A DNA stretch of 64,000 nucleotides from Bacteroidota bacterium (GTDB taxonomy: Bacteria; Bacteroidota; Bacteroidia; Chitinophagales; Chitinophagaceae): assembly GCA_028876495.1 (NCBI GenBank), contig JAGWRO010000024.1, positions 62,001 to 126,000 on the forward strand, read 5' to 3'. Shown piece after piece: positions 49,876 to 60,380 of this stretch; the first letter of the stretch is position 1, and each line of letters begins with the position of its first letter. Below the pieces are notes generated by a model. That model had not been told where the DNA came from. It searched no databases and worked only from the letters and a program-made list of their open reading frames with translations. A program made the translations under genes and the position numbers.

Positions 49876-52416
49876 TTAAGCTTCAGATTTTTTTTTGGGT
49901 GCCGGAGTTTCCTTCACCTGGAAAATTACTTTTTCGTTTTCCTTATCAAGGGAAGCAATCAATACATCTCCGTTTTTAACGTTCATGTTCAATATTTCCT
50001 CTGCCAAAGGATCTTCGAGATACTTCTGAATCGCTCTATGCAACGGACGTGCACCAAACTGTGAATCATACCCTTTATCCGAAATAAATTTCTTGGCTTC
50101 TTCTGTCAGTTCCAATTTCAATCCAAGATTATCCAGTCTCTTCGTTACCCCCTTCATCAAAATATCAATGATAGAGAAAATATTTTCTTCTGTTAGCTGA
50201 TTGAAAATAACCACATCATCTACCCTGTTTAAGAACTCAGGGCTGAAAGTACGCTTTAATGCTTTTTCTATTACCGCTTTACTGTTTTCTTCTGCATTTT
50301 GAATTCTTGACTGAGTGGTAAATCCGACACCTGCTCCAAAATCTTTCAATTGACGTGCGCCGATATTAGAAGTCATTATGATCATAGTATTCTTAAAATC
50401 AATTTTTCTTCCCAAACCATCAGTGAGTATACCGTCGTCTAAAACCTGCAACAGGATATTGTAAATATCAGGGTGTGCTTTTTCAATTTCATCCAAAAGA
50501 ATTACAGAATAGGGTTTGCGTCTAACCTTTTCCGTTAGCTGCCCACCTTCTTCGTATCCTACATATCCCGGAGGCGCACCTATCAATCTTGAAACAGTGA
50601 ATTTTTCCATGTATTCACTCATGTCGATACGGATAAGAGCATCATCACTGTCAAACATATATCTGGCCAAAGCCCTTGCCAGCTCAGTTTTACCCACGCC
50701 CGTAGGGCCAAGGAAAATGAAGGTACCAATTGGTTTTTTCGGATCTTTTAACCCAACCCTGTTTCTTTGAATCGCTTTCACCACTTTGCTAATGGCTTCG
50801 TCCTGTCCAACCACTGCGCCTTTAAGGTCTTCACCCATCTTGCGCAATTTATCAGTTTCCTCCTGAACCATCCTTTTTACAGGAATACCGGTCATCATAC
50901 TTACCACCTCAGCAATTGCTTCTTCATTGATCGGGTACCTCTTGTTTTTGCTTTCCTCTTCCCAGTCTGCTTTTGCTTTTTCAAGCTCTTCCTGCAAATG
51001 TTTTTCTGTATCCCGAAGTGAAGCCGCTTCCTCAAAACGTTGGCTTTTTACTACTTTATTTTTCTCGTGTTTAATTTCATCGATCTTTTTTTCAAGTTCG
51101 ATTACTTCCTGGGGAACATTGATATTTTTAAGGTGAACACGCGCTCCTACTTCATCCAATACGTCAATTGCTTTATCTGGCAATAAACGATCGGTCATAT
51201 ACCGGTCGCTCAATTTCACACAGGCATTAATTGCTTCGTTATCATAAACCACATTGTGATACTCTTCGTATTTACTTTTAATGTTATTCAGAATCTCTAT
51301 AGTCTCTTCTACGCTCGGTTGGTCAACCATCACTTTTTGGAAACGACGATCCAGAGCCCCGTCCTTTTCAATATACATCCTGTACTCATCCAGCGTTGAT
51401 GCACCAATACATTGAAGTTCACCACGTGCCAAAGCCGGTTTAAAAATGTTGGAAGCATCAAGCGAACCGCTTGCCCCACCTGCACCTACGATGGTATGTA
51501 TTTCATCAATAAACAAAATTACATCCCGGTTTTTTTCCAGTTCGTTCATGATCGCCTTCATTCTTTCTTCAAACTGGCCACGATATTTTGTACCTGCAAC
51601 CAACGCTGCAAGATCTAACGAAACCACCCTCTTGTCGAATAAAACACGGCTCACTTTTCTTTGAATGATCCGTAAGGCCAACCCTTCAACAATCGCAGTT
51701 TTACCAACTCCTGGTTCACCTATTAGAATAGGATTATTCTTTTTACGACGACTGAGAATCTGTGACACGCGCTCAATTTCTGTTTCACGTCCAACGATTG
51801 GATCAAGGCTTCCCATTTCTGCAAGCCTTGTAATATCTCTTCCAAAATTGTCTAAAACCGGAGTCTTGGTTTTGGTTTGTGCTGCTGAACTCTTTGAAGC
51901 ACGTTGTTGTTGCGAATACGATTTTCTTTCTTCCTCAAACTCTTCACTCTCTTCATCTGAGAAATCAGCTTTCGGATCCGTTTTTACATAACCCAGTTCA
52001 CTTTTAAACATATCGTAGTCCACGTCAAACTGGTTTAATATCTGTGTAGCAATGTTCTCTTTATTTTTCAAAATAGAAAGCATAAGATGCTCGCTTTCCA
52101 CTAACGGGCTCTTGTTGGTCTTAGCCTCAAGAACAGTAATCCTTATCACTTTTTCAGCCTGCTTGGTAAGTGGTAATGAATTAATATTTGCAATATTTTT
52201 ACCTGTTTTGTCTTTTACGGCGAGTTCAATTTCTTTGCGCAGTTCATATAGATCTACGTTCAACGATTTCAGGATTTTCATCGCTGTATTTTCGCCATCC
52301 CTTATAAGTCCGAGAACCAAATGTTCCGTGCCTATAAAGTCATTTCCCAACCGCAAAGCTTCTTCGCGGCTGTAAGAAATAATTTCTTTTACTTGTGTAG
52401 AAAAATTGTTGTCCAT
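49876..52416 (-). CDS. clpC: ClpC-type AAA+ unfoldase of the Clp protease
   Basis: An 846-residue two-ring ATPase that unfolds proteins for ClpP. It has a double Clp-N domain (about 1-145) and a first AAA domain with Walker [10 protein letters not shown] and Walker B LFIDEIH. A middle domain with a UVR-like segment ([18 protein letters not shown]) marks it as ClpC rather than ClpB. The second AAA domain has Walker [13 protein letters not shown] and Walker [14 protein letters not shown]2-small domain ends in a Lys/Pro-rich tail. It appears to be transcribed alone, with a strong terminator behind it. Confidence 0.94.
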   Translation of the reverse strand: MDNNFSTQVKEIISYSREEALRLGNDFIGTEHLVLGLIRDGENTAMKILKSLNVDLYELRKEIELAVKDKTGKNIANINSLPLTKQAEKVIRITVLEAKTNKSPLVESEHLMLSILKNKENIATQILNQFDVDYDMFKSELGYVKTDPKADFSDEESEEFEEERKSYSQQQRASKSSAAQTKTKTPVLDNFGRDITRLAEMGSLDPIVGRETEIERVSQILSRRKKNNPILIGEPGVGKTAIVEGLALRIIQRKVSRVLFDKRVVSLDLAALVAGTKYRGQFEERMKAIMNELEKNRDVILFIDEIHTIVGAGGASGSLDASNIFKPALARGELQCIGASTLDEYRMYIEKDGALDRRFQKVMVDQPSVEETIEILNNIKSKYEEYHNVVYDNEAINACVKLSDRYMTDRLLPDKAIDVLDEVGARVHLKNINVPQEVIELEKKIDEIKHEKNKVVKSQRFEEAASLRDTEKHLQEELEKAKADWEEESKNKRYPINEEAIAEVVSMMTGIPVKRMVQEETDKLRKMGEDLKGAVVGQDEAISKVVKAIQRNRVGLKDPKKPIGTFIFLGPTGVGKTELARALARYMFDSDDALIRIDMSEYMEKFTVSRLIGAPPGYVGYEEGGQLTEKVRRKPYSVILLDEIEKAHPDIYNILLQVLDDGILTDGLGRKIDFKNTMIIMTSNIGARQLKDFGAGVGFTTQSRIQNAEENSKAVIEKALKRTFSPEFLNRVDDVVIFNQLTEENIFSIIDILMKGVTKRLDNLGLKLELTEEAKKFISDKGYDSQFGARPLHRAIQKYLEDPLAEEILNMNVKNGDVLIASLDKENEKVIFQVKETPAPKKKSEA

Positions 52417-52679
52417 TTATTAACAATTTAATTTGATGCTTTTCAATAATTGTAACTCTGTACAATAATAATAAATAAATTCTATTAAATAACGTTTAAA
52501 AATTCCCCAGGTTGTTAAAAAGTAGGCGAGGAAAGGCATTAAACAAAAAATGGGCTGAAAATATATTTAAATAAATACGGATTTATTTTTAAGCCGGATT
52601 GATTTAATTTGAAGATTTTTATGAGTTAAAATCATTATCCAAAAAACCTTACTTCTCCTCATTTCCTTTTTTATTTTAA

Positions 52680-52687
52680 TATCTTTG
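52680..52687 (+). promoter_or_regulatory. -7 element before the STAS-protein gene
   Basis: TATCTTTG matches TAnnTTTG exactly, 32 bp before the start codon at 52720. The ~300 bp between clpC and this gene (52417-52719) hold only AT-rich DNA and the two divergent promoter regions. No other gene is visible. Confidence 0.45.
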
Positions 52688-52719
52688 AATAAATCTTCCT
52701 CTTTCTTTTAAACTGTACT

Positions 52720-53085
52720 ATGAAAGTCAAAATTGATACCAAAGAAAAAATGCACGTCATTACGATTGTTGAGAAGAAATTATCTGCTAATATGACAGAA
52801 GACCTAAAAAAAACACTTTTGAATTATTTACAGCAACCTGTTTCCAACCTGGTAATTAATTTTAAAGAAGTGAATGAAATAGAACAAGAACCAGCAGAAG
52901 CCCTTGCCCTTATTCAGCAGAGGTTTTATGAAGAAAATCATTCTATGGTATTCTGCAACCTGCAACCGGCAGTTTCTGAATTTTTGGATAAAAGTGATCT
53001 ATTGGAAATACTCAATGTAACTCCGACAGAAAGTGAAGCGTGGGACATCGTACAGATGGAAGAAATAGAGAGAGAATACTTGTAA
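52720..53085 (+). CDS. STAS-domain protein without the usual phospho-serine
   Basis: A 121-residue STAS-fold protein similar to anti-sigma factor antagonists: KMHVITIVEKKLSANMTEDLKK, LVINFKEVNEIEQEPAEALALIQ, MVFCNLQPAVSEFLDKSDLLEIL. At the position of the DSSG loop, where antagonists are phosphorylated, this protein reads EQEPA, so phospho-switching by a kinase is unlikely. The tail is acidic. It lies 82 bp before RNase Z on the same strand and may be co-transcribed with it. Partner unknown. Confidence 0.8.
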   Translation: MKVKIDTKEKMHVITIVEKKLSANMTEDLKKTLLNYLQQPVSNLVINFKEVNEIEQEPAEALALIQQRFYEENHSMVFCNLQPAVSEFLDKSDLLEILNVTPTESEAWDIVQMEEIEREYL

Positions 53086-53167
53086 AGAGGTATCGAAAAA
53101 TTGTTGAAATTAACACCTTGAAATAAAGAATTAGTGTAATAAATACCCCATTGAAAATTAAAACCAC

Positions 53168-54070
53168 GTGATTGCTGTAACCATTTTAGGGAATAACTCT
53201 GCGGTACCTTCTCACAACCGGCATCCAACAGCGCAAGTACTTCAAAGCGCTGAGCATGTCATGCTTATTGATTGTGGAGAAGGAACGCAAATGCAAATGG
53301 GATTGTATAAGATCAAAAAAAGCCGAATCAATCACATTTTCATTTCACATTTGCATGGAGACCATTATTTTGGGCTGATAGGCCTGCTTAACAGCCTTGC
53401 GTTAAATAATCGCTTAAACGATCTCCACATTTATGCGCCCGAAAAATTGAAAGCCATTATTGAAATACAAATGGATGTAGCAGGTGCAGGATTTCCTTTT
53501 CAACTGTATTTTCATAAACTTGAAAATGAAGAAGTTTTATTTGAAGACAAAAAATTATCAGTTGAATGCTTTAAAGTAAATCACCGGATAGAATGCTGGG
53601 GTTTTCTATTCAGGGAAAAGAAAAATAAAAGAAAAATAGTTCCCCGGCAGATAAAAAAATATAAAGTACCTACCTCATTTTATGAAAACCTTCACTCAGG
53701 TGAAGATTTTATAAATGGCAAAAATGAAGTGATAAAAAACGAAGAGCTTACCACAGCGGTGGAACCACCAAAATCGTATGCTTACTGCGCTGACACAGCA
53801 TTTTATGAACCAATAACTGAAAAAATAAAAGATGTAGATTTGGTTTACCACGAAAGTACTTACCTGCATGATCTCGAAAAAAAAGCCGTTGAAAGATTTC
53901 ATTCCACCTCAAAACAAGCGGCAACCATTGCAAAAAAGGCAGGGGCAAAAAAATTGCTATTAGGTCATTTTTCGTCTATGTATGAAACCCTGGAAGAATT
54001 TAAAACCGAAGCTTGCGAAATTTTTGAAAATACTGAAATTGCAGAGGAAGGTGTTTGTTATTTGGCGTGA
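53168..54070 (+). CDS. rnz: Ribonuclease Z (tRNA 3' endonuclease)
   Basis: A 300-residue metallo-beta-lactamase-fold enzyme that trims tRNA 3' trailers. That fits the CCA-less tRNA genes seen here. The start is GTG at 53168, since no ATG precedes ILGNNSAVPSHNRHPTAQ. Metal ligands are in SHLHGDHYFGLIG, NHRIECWGF, YCADTAFY, YHESTYL and LLGHFSSMY. The family's usual length is ~300-310. Confidence 0.95.
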   Translation: MIAVTILGNNSAVPSHNRHPTAQVLQSAEHVMLIDCGEGTQMQMGLYKIKKSRINHIFISHLHGDHYFGLIGLLNSLALNNRLNDLHIYAPEKLKAIIEIQMDVAGAGFPFQLYFHKLENEEVLFEDKKLSVECFKVNHRIECWGFLFREKKNKRKIVPRQIKKYKVPTSFYENLHSGEDFINGKNEVIKNEELTTAVEPPKSYAYCADTAFYEPITEKIKDVDLVYHESTYLHDLEKKAVERFHSTSKQAATIAKKAGAKKLLLGHFSSMYETLEEFKTEACEIFENTEIAEEGVCYLA

Positions 54071-54136
54071 TTTATTTTGAAGAGATTAAAGCATTTCACG
54101 GAGTGAACCAAAGCAAACGAACAAATAACCCCGATT

Positions 54137-54158
54137 TTTATTTTGATTTCAAAATAAA
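54137..54158. terminator. Weak hairpin between convergent rnz and esterase genes
   Basis: TTTATTTTGA (54137-54146) and TCAAAATAAA (54149-54158) are complementary around TT. Only eight or nine pairs could form with a realistic loop. It lies between two convergent genes and may act in both directions. It is AT-rich and so of low certainty. Confidence 0.35.
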
Positions 54159-54203
54159 TGATCAACCCGTAATAATTCCCTATTCATCATTCACAATTCT
54201 CAA

Positions 54204-55361
54204 TTACTTATTCACCACTGTCCATTCATAAAAATCAGGAAAGTATTTTCGCCACGCTGATTCGTTGTGGTGTTCATCATTATCAATAATTTCTGTTACT
54301 GCAGATTTACTCCATTCTTTAATTTCTTTTTCGATCCGCTTCATATCAGGAATCATGGAATCACCTTCTTTTCCGCCGGCATAAAAAAACAGTCTTGAAT
54401 TTACATTTTTCGCATCAGCTTTTACCGTGCTATCAATCCCTGAGGCCGTCCAGAAAGCAGGAGAAAAAATTCCGGCTCCGCCGAAAACGTTCGGAAATTT
54501 TAAAACTGCATACAACGAAATGAGCCCTCCCATTGAACTTCCCGCGATAAAAGTGTTTGGCTTATCTTTTAAAGTGCGGTAATGTTTATCAATAAAAGGC
54601 TTTAAAGTGTACACTAAAAAATCAACGTATTTATCACCCTCGCCTTTCCCAAAATTTTCAAATTCCCATGGGTTGTATTCACTCATTCTTTTAGAAAGTC
54701 CATTATCAATTCCTACTACAATTACTTCTTTTTTACCTTTTTTAAAAATGGAATCCAAATATTCATCTACCCCCCATTCGCCGGAGTAAGAAGTAGCACC
54801 ATCAAAAAGATTTTGCCCGTCATGCATGTACAAAACAGGATATCTTTTTGCAGACATTTTATAATCCGGCGGCAGGTAAATCCAGATTCTTCTTGTCCGT
54901 TTTAATTGTGGAATATAAAACGCGGTATCAATAATTTTTACGTTTGGCGAGGCGGTATGTTTTCTTAGAATTGCCACATTGTTTCCTTTAAAATCATCAT
55001 TCCAACCGCCCATATTTACATGAATAGTTGTATCAGAATTTAAGTTAAGCGTTCGATTTGGAACTCCTTTTCCTGCAGAATCAGTTTCCCCTTTTTGCCA
55101 GCTTCCACGGGTAAATTTATATTCATAATCGCCTGCGGGAAGAGAAACGGTAATGGTTGAAACGCCGTTTGGATGAGATTGCAGAAGATAAGAACTGTCA
55201 GCAGGATTCCACAAATTAAAATTGCCTGTAAGATAAATACGATCCATGGAATGAAGCAGTGACGGCTGTTTTACGAGAAACGTTACTTTATGTTGTGCAA
55301 ACGAGAAGGAGCAAACGAATAACAGTAAAGCAACTAATAAAGCCTTTTTTGCTTTTTTCAT
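54204..55361 (-). CDS. Exported esterase (Esterase D/putative esterase family) with N-terminal CBM48-like domain
   Basis: A 385-residue protein with a signal peptide (about 1-22, ending SFSFA). Residues 25-120 resemble a CBM48/glycogen-binding domain (YLTGNFNLWNPADSSYLLQ, GDYEYKFTRGSW). Residues 145-385 are an alpha/beta hydrolase with the nucleophile elbow AGSSMGGLISLYA (Ser in GSSMG), the oxyanion-side YLPPDYK and YPVLYMHDGQNLF, and a candidate catalytic His in DNDEHHNESAWRKYFP. It would act in the periplasm on an ester or acyl-sugar. It lies 11 bp after dapA on the same strand. Confidence 0.85.
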   Translation of the reverse strand: MKKAKKALLVALLLFVCSFSFAQHKVTFLVKQPSLLHSMDRIYLTGNFNLWNPADSSYLLQSHPNGVSTITVSLPAGDYEYKFTRGSWQKGETDSAGKGVPNRTLNLNSDTTIHVNMGGWNDDFKGNNVAILRKHTASPNVKIIDTAFYIPQLKRTRRIWIYLPPDYKMSAKRYPVLYMHDGQNLFDGATSYSGEWGVDEYLDSIFKKGKKEVIVVGIDNGLSKRMSEYNPWEFENFGKGEGDKYVDFLVYTLKPFIDKHYRTLKDKPNTFIAGSSMGGLISLYAVLKFPNVFGGAGIFSPAFWTASGIDSTVKADAKNVNSRLFFYAGGKEGDSMIPDMKRIEKEIKEWSKSAVTEIIDNDEHHNESAWRKYFPDFYEWTVVNK

Positions 55362-55372
55362 TATACAAAAGC

Positions 55373-56260
55373 TTAAGAAATGGACGCAAGAAAATCTTTC
55401 ACCTTTTGCTGGTTGGTTGATGTTAATGGCACCAGCGGAAGGCGAAGCACATTTTCAATTAAACCGAGTTCGCTTAGAAACGCTTTCAAACCGGCAGGAT
55501 TATTTTCAATAAATAAAAGATCATATCCTACAAGCAATTTGTAATGCAGTTGTTGTGCTTTTTGAAAATCATTCTTCAAAGAAAAACGGACCATATCGCT
55601 AAAATCTTTGGGGAAAGAATTGGCCGCAACGCTTATTACACCATGTGCTCCGCAGGCAATTAGCGGTAAAGAAATATGATCATCCCCACTTACAAATAAA
55701 AAATCTTCCGGCCTGTTTTTCAGGATGTGCATACATTGAACCATATTACCGCTCGCTTCTTTTATTCCCTTGATGTTCTCACATTCATTTGCCAACCGCA
55801 AAGTTGTTTCTGCAGTAATATTGCTTCCTGTTCTGCCAGGTACATTGTATAAAATAACAGGCAAAGGCGAAGCGTCGGCAATCGCTTTATAATGCTGAAA
55901 AATTCCTTCCTGTGAGGGCTTGTTATAGTTAGGACTTGAGCTCAAAATAGCAGTAATATTTTCCAGGTCAAAATCTGAAAAATGATTGATCACTTCCTGG
56001 GTATTATTACCACCAACGCCCAGAACCAAAGGCACACGTTTGTTTATTTTTTCAACTGTAAATTTTGCAATTTCTATTTGTTCCTTTTTAGAAAGTGTGG
56101 GCGTTTCTCCTGTAGTCCCCAATGTTACCAGGTATTCTACGCCATTAGCAATTACAAAATCAATCACTTTTGCGAGTGAATCAAAATCCACCTCGCTGTT
56201 TTTTTTGAAAGGAGTTATTAATGCAACTCCGGTTCCGGAAAGTTTATTTATTAACGACAT
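55373..56260 (-). CDS. dapA: 4-hydroxy-tetrahydrodipicolinate synthase
   Basis: A 295-residue TIM-barrel aldolase that condenses pyruvate with aspartate semialdehyde, the first step towards diaminopimelate and lysine. The ATG at 56260 yields the standard start MSLINKLSGTGVALITPF. An upstream ATG at 56308 would add 16 atypical residues. TLGTTGETPTL, the catalytic Tyr in YNVPGRTGSN, the Schiff-base Lys in GIKEASGNM and GDDHISLPL are all present. An esterase gene follows 11 bp later. Confidence 0.94.
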   Translation of the reverse strand: MSLINKLSGTGVALITPFKKNSEVDFDSLAKVIDFVIANGVEYLVTLGTTGETPTLSKKEQIEIAKFTVEKINKRVPLVLGVGGNNTQEVINHFSDFDLENITAILSSSPNYNKPSQEGIFQHYKAIADASPLPVILYNVPGRTGSNITAETTLRLANECENIKGIKEASGNMVQCMHILKNRPEDFLFVSGDDHISLPLIACGAHGVISVAANSFPKDFSDMVRFSLKNDFQKAQQLHYKLLVGYDLLFIENNPAGLKAFLSELGLIENVLRLPLVPLTSTNQQKVKDFLASIS

Positions 56261-56417
56261 TATTTTAAAAATGAAAGTTGGAATAATATTATCTTTTGCA
56301 AGATACAAGAATCAGTAAAGGGTTGTAATGCCCTGTTTTCGAAATGAGATTGAGCGTATCATTTATATATTTTTAGTAAAAATAGGAAAAGAAAGAATAA
56401 GTATTTCAAGTAATTAA

Positions 56418-57386
56418 TTATTCATCCCAAAACCCCATTTTATTAAATTTCTCAATCCTTTGTTTGATCCTTTTTTCCGGATCTATTTTCTTCAAATCGC
56501 GGATGATCGGTTTAATGTAACTTTTCAAATTAGCGGCAGCTTCATCGTAATCCCAGTGTGCGCCGCCTAATGGTTCACGGATAATTCCGTCTACCAAACC
56601 AAATTTAAGCATGTCGTCTGAGGTTAGTTTTAGTTGCTCAGCAGCTACTTCTTTTTGTGCCCAACTGCGCCAAAGAATAGAACTGCAATTTTCAGGGGAA
56701 ATAACCGTGTACCATGAATTTTCGAGCATCAATACTTTATCTCCCACACCTATCCCCAAAGCACCTCCACTCGCACCTTCGCCAATTATTACACAAACTA
56801 CAGGTACTTTAAGCCGGATCATTTCATAAATATTTCTGGCAATCGCTTCGCCCTGGCCGCGCTCTTCTGCTTCAAGTCCCGGAAATGCGCCCGGAGTATC
56901 AATCAAGGTAAGAATAGGTTTATTAAATTTTTCGGCAAGTTTCATCAACCGCAATGCCTTGCGATACCCTTCCGGATTGGCCATTCCAAAATTACGCATC
57001 TGGCGCATTTTTGTATTAGTGCCTTTTTGTTGCCCGATAACCATAACTGTTTCTCCGTCAAATTGAGCAAAACCTCCTATCATCGCTTTATCATCTTTTA
57101 CATTTCTATCGCCATGCAACTCTAAAAAGTTAGTACACATTTTTAAAATATACTCCAGCGTGTATGGCCTGTCAGGATGCCGGCTGAGCTGTACCTTTTG
57201 CCAGGGGGTAAGATGTTCTGTTATCTCTTTTCTCTTTTGAAGAATATTTTGTTCCAGTTCCTGAATGATTGCATTGTAATCATTTTTCCCTGTTTTTGAA
57301 GCGAGCTTTTTATTCTCTTCAATTTGTTCATAAAGCTCTTTTATAGGTTGCTCGAAATCGAGAAATTGTCTTGCTGGTGATGCCAT
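56418..57386 (-). CDS. accA: Acetyl-CoA carboxylase carboxyltransferase subunit alpha
   Basis: A 322-residue crotonase-fold subunit that, with AccD, moves CO2 from biotin to acetyl-CoA in fatty acid synthesis. Motifs are [13 protein letters not shown] at the N-terminus, [48 protein letters not shown] and [14 protein letters not shown]. The length is normal for AccA. It appears monocistronic. The 203 bp between it and the RDD gene hold nothing recognisable. Confidence 0.96.
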   Translation of the reverse strand: MASPARQFLDFEQPIKELYEQIEENKKLASKTGKNDYNAIIQELEQNILQKRKEITEHLTPWQKVQLSRHPDRPYTLEYILKMCTNFLELHGDRNVKDDKAMIGGFAQFDGETVMVIGQQKGTNTKMRQMRNFGMANPEGYRKALRLMKLAEKFNKPILTLIDTPGAFPGLEAEERGQGEAIARNIYEMIRLKVPVVCVIIGEGASGGALGIGVGDKVLMLENSWYTVISPENCSSILWRSWAQKEVAAEQLKLTSDDMLKFGLVDGIIREPLGGAHWDYDEAAANLKSYIKPIIRDLKKIDPEKRIKQRIEKFNKMGFWDE

Positions 57387-57589
57387 TGTGTGTAAAAAAG
57401 TTTTTTTTAATAATGAACCTTAATCCTGTTTTACTTTTTTTCGGGCGATAAAGTTAAGGTGTCAAAATTAAATAAGAGGCAAAAGGTTGTTTTTTCACAA
57501 GTCTCAAATAAAAGCCAGTATTTATTATTAGAAAATTATCTCATAACCAATTGGACAAATAAATGCATAAAAACGCAGGCAGCCTCTTT

Positions 57590-58384
57590 TTATTTGGTAG
57601 CGAGGTAATTATAATCTGCAAGCAATGTTTCCAAAAAGCTGATGGAATACATACTTGTTTGTATATTTAAAACCTCCTGAACCTTCCAGGCAAGCCGGTC
57701 GCAGGTTTGAGTATTACCTTCTTTATGATACAGATTCACTACGTTTTTAATCGTGTTAATATCCCGGTCTGAAAGTTTTAAAACTTCAGGAAAAGTGACA
57801 ACATAATTTTTATCACTGATCTCCATAAATACGGTATCATCAACGGAGAAAGGAGAAACCGTATTGATCACCACCGTATTGGCAGCTATATCTCCCAATC
57901 TTTGGTTTTTGCGGCTTACGGCTATAAAAATTACTACGACCAATCCCCAAAAACCTGTCATAATAATATAGGCGGTAAGACTTTGAAGGCTGAAAAAAGT
58001 ATAGCCGAAAAAAAAAGGCCATTCAAAAACTTTAAATATCCAGCGAATAGTATACTGGCTTAAGGAAGGTTCGCCACCATCAAGGCTAATAATGCGGATG
58101 TTCAAAATTTTCTTACCAATCGTTTGCCCATGCATCACCACTTCGCAAACGAGAGAATACAATAACATCGGAATAGAAATGGTTAGAATATCAAGTCCCA
58201 TATGGCTTTTTAATGTTTCAACACCCGCCAGGTTAAAGCCTCCATAATAAAAATATTTCATGCTGGTGAAGTACAAAAGCAATATGGTAAAATCGATCAG
58301 GTAAGCAAAAAGCCTTTTATACACTTCAGCTATTTCAAATTCAAGATCAATATTAAAAGGGGTTTCAATTTGTATCAGGGACAT
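57590..58384 (-). CDS. RDD family membrane protein
   Basis: A 264-residue protein. The ATG at 58384 (MSLIQIETPFNIDLEFEIA) is preferred over one at 58393. The RDD-family pattern is AEVYKRLFAYLIDFTILLLY, with the Arg and Asp of the RDD motif conserved, followed by GQTIGKKILNIRIISLDG and four to five membrane spans. The last ~80 residues are soluble. It is divergent from spoIIM-like and the DUF4129/DUF4350/MoxR/DUF58 genes, an arrangement seen often in this phylum. Confidence 0.86.
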   Translation of the reverse strand: MSLIQIETPFNIDLEFEIAEVYKRLFAYLIDFTILLLYFTSMKYFYYGGFNLAGVETLKSHMGLDILTISIPMLLYSLVCEVVMHGQTIGKKILNIRIISLDGGEPSLSQYTIRWIFKVFEWPFFFGYTFFSLQSLTAYIIMTGFWGLVVVIFIAVSRKNQRLGDIAANTVVINTVSPFSVDDTVFMEISDKNYVVTFPEVLKLSDRDINTIKNVVNLYHKEGNTQTCDRLAWKVQEVLNIQTSMYSISFLETLLADYNYLATK

Positions 58385-58529
58385 GAACAGCAATTTATTA
58401 TTTTAAAATAAAATTTGACGTTTTATTTTTATTAATGATTAATTTGTTTCACTTTCAAATAAGTTTTTTAAGCAGTCGTTTTATCATTATAATTGAAACA
58501 AAATAAACGGTTCCTTTTAATTTTATTTT

Positions 58530-59567
58530 ATGCGCGAAGCCAGGTTTATAAAAAAAAATGTTGAAAAATGGAATCAGTATCAGCATGAAGAAACAAAAGA
58601 TCCTGATGAAATGGCAGATCGTTTTATTACTTTGTTGGATGATCTTTCTTATGCCAAAACGTTTTATCCAAAAAGTAAAGTAACCCGCTGGATCAATGGC
58701 ATTGCTGCTTCTATTTACCAAAGTATTTACCAAAATAAGAAACAAAATTTTTCTCGTATAATAAGATTTTGGAAATACGAGTTGCCCCTGTTATTTCGTC
58801 GTTATCACAAAGTTTTTCTTTTTACTTTTCTGCTGTTTGTTTCCTTTGTTTTTATTGGTATTGTTTCGTCCGCAACTGATCCTGACTATGCACGTCAATA
58901 TTTTAATCACCACGTCCAGGCAGGTTATTACGATCAAACCATCGCATCCATTCAAAAAGGCGACCCCTTTGGTGTTTATAAAGATAACAACCCTTTTTCG
59001 ATGTTTGTAACTATCGCTTTCAACAATATCGGTGTGGCGTTTAAAACCGTCATCTTTGGTGTTTTGTTTGGGATTGGCACCATCCTGTTTATGTGGAGTA
59101 ACGGACTTATGTTGGGATGTTTTCAATATATATTTTTTTCGCAGGGACTTGGCTGGCAATCGGTGCTCGTAATCTGGATACATGGCACGATCGAGATTTC
59201 TTCTATTGTGATCGCCAGTTGCGCGGGCATTATATTAGGAACGGGCTGGCTTTTTCCGGGAACGTATACACGCAAACAATCATTTTTGCGCGGAGCAAAG
59301 GATGCGGTGAAGATATGTATCAGCCTGATCCCGTTCTTTATTATTGCTGCTTTTTTTGAAAGCTATGTTACCCATTTAATGAGCAATACTTTTGAAAGAA
59401 ATTCAGTGGATATTGGGTTGCCGGTTCCTTTTAGCATCATGATACTTGTAGGTTCATTTATTTTAATACTATGGTATTTTGTTTTATATCCTCTTCGCCT
59501 GCACAATGCCGGCTTCGAATTGAAAGACGGGAAAATAATAAAGGATGGCGCTATCTATGAAACATAA
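58530..59567 (+). CDS. Stage II sporulation protein M (SpoIIM) family membrane protein
   Basis: A 345-residue membrane protein. A ~90-residue cytoplasmic helical N-terminus (MREARFIKKNVEKWNQYQHE) precedes six hydrophobic segments. FNNIGVAFKTVIFGVLFGIG and HGTIEISSIVIASCAGIILG, with the conserved His-Gly-x-x-Glu, are hallmarks of the SpoIIM/DUF95 family. There is no sporulation here, so the name is historical. It overlaps the DUF4129 gene by 11 bp and belongs to the cluster that ends with DUF58. Confidence 0.87.
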   Translation: MREARFIKKNVEKWNQYQHEETKDPDEMADRFITLLDDLSYAKTFYPKSKVTRWINGIAASIYQSIYQNKKQNFSRIIRFWKYELPLLFRRYHKVFLFTFLLFVSFVFIGIVSSATDPDYARQYFNHHVQAGYYDQTIASIQKGDPFGVYKDNNPFSMFVTIAFNNIGVAFKTVIFGVLFGIGTILFMWSNGLMLGCFQYIFFSQGLGWQSVLVIWIHGTIEISSIVIASCAGIILGTGWLFPGTYTRKQSFLRGAKDAVKICISLIPFFIIAAFFESYVTHLMSNTFERNSVDIGLPVPFSIMILVGSFILILWYFVLYPLRLHNAGFELKDGKIIKDGAIYET

Positions 59568-60372
59568 AACTAAATTATTTGTTTGTTTACTATCATTGTG
59601 GATATCAAGTTCACATAATGGTTATGCGCAAATACACGATTCTTTAAACAGTCCGGAAGGAAAACAAACCCAGCAATTTCAGCAGGATAATTCTGATTCA
59701 AATACGGTTGATACTACTTTACAAAAAAAGTTGTTGAAAGATAATAGCCAAATCCTAAAATGGAAAGAAAGTCGGGAATTTTCATACATGCACTATATGG
59801 ATAGTCTTTTAAGAAAACAAAAAGACCTTAGAACAGATACTGTGAGCATTGATGAAAAGAGCGGAAGAATTAACAGGATTCCTCAACACATAAGGCACCC
59901 TTCTGCACTAAACAATATACTTAACAGTTTACCATTAAAAATATTTTTTTGGGCACTGGCACTGATCTTTATTGCTTTTATTACTTACAAAGTTTTTTTT
60001 AAAAACGGAATTTTCGTGGGTCGAAAAAAAATAATAGTGGAAGGTGATGAAGAATCTCTGCAGGAGTTAAACGAAGTTTCAGCGTATGATACACTGATCG
60101 CAGAAGCCGAAAATAGTGAACAATTCAATCTCGCAACCCGTTACTTATTTTTAAAAACTCTGAAGAACCTGTCTGACAGGAGTTTTATAAATTTTACCGC
60201 AGAAAAAACCAATAAAGATTATTTAAAAGAAATGGAGCAACATAATTATTTCAGTGAATTCCGGGAACTTACCCGCAATTATGAATACACATGGTACGGC
60301 AAATTTGTAATTGATAAAGAGGAGTATCAAAAATTAAAAGAAGCGTTTGACTCCTTCAATAAAAAAATATAA
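59557..60372 (+). CDS. DUF4129 domain protein, exported and membrane anchored
   Basis: A 271-residue protein from the ATG at 59557, with a signal peptide (about 1-25, ending GYAQ). An in-frame ATG at 59545 is less likely. A Gln/Asp-rich periplasmic segment follows, then a membrane span (about 130-150, LKIFFWALALIFIAFITYKV). The cytoplasmic DUF4129 domain ends with NYEYTWYGKFVIDKEEYQKL. It overlaps spoIIM-like by 11 bp and precedes DUF4350 by 8 bp. Probably part of a MoxR-linked membrane complex. Confidence 0.83.
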   Translation: MKHKTKLFVCLLSLWISSSHNGYAQIHDSLNSPEGKQTQQFQQDNSDSNTVDTTLQKKLLKDNSQILKWKESREFSYMHYMDSLLRKQKDLRTDTVSIDEKSGRINRIPQHIRHPSALNNILNSLPLKIFFWALALIFIAFITYKVFFKNGIFVGRKKIIVEGDEESLQELNEVSAYDTLIAEAENSEQFNLATRYLFLKTLKNLSDRSFINFTAEKTNKDYLKEMEQHNYFSEFRELTRNYEYTWYGKFVIDKEEYQKLKEAFDSFNKKI

Positions 60373-60380
60373 ACCAAAGC

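Noticed and set aside
51665-51991. Serine/leucine-rich plus-strand frame inside clpC
   Set aside because: It is a shadow of the conserved AAA domain on the opposite strand.
54170-54215. A run of ATTCATCATTCACAATTCTCA-like DNA, similar in style to the suf-gap repeats
   Set aside because: The units are irregular and no clean period is visible, so I did not call it a repeat.
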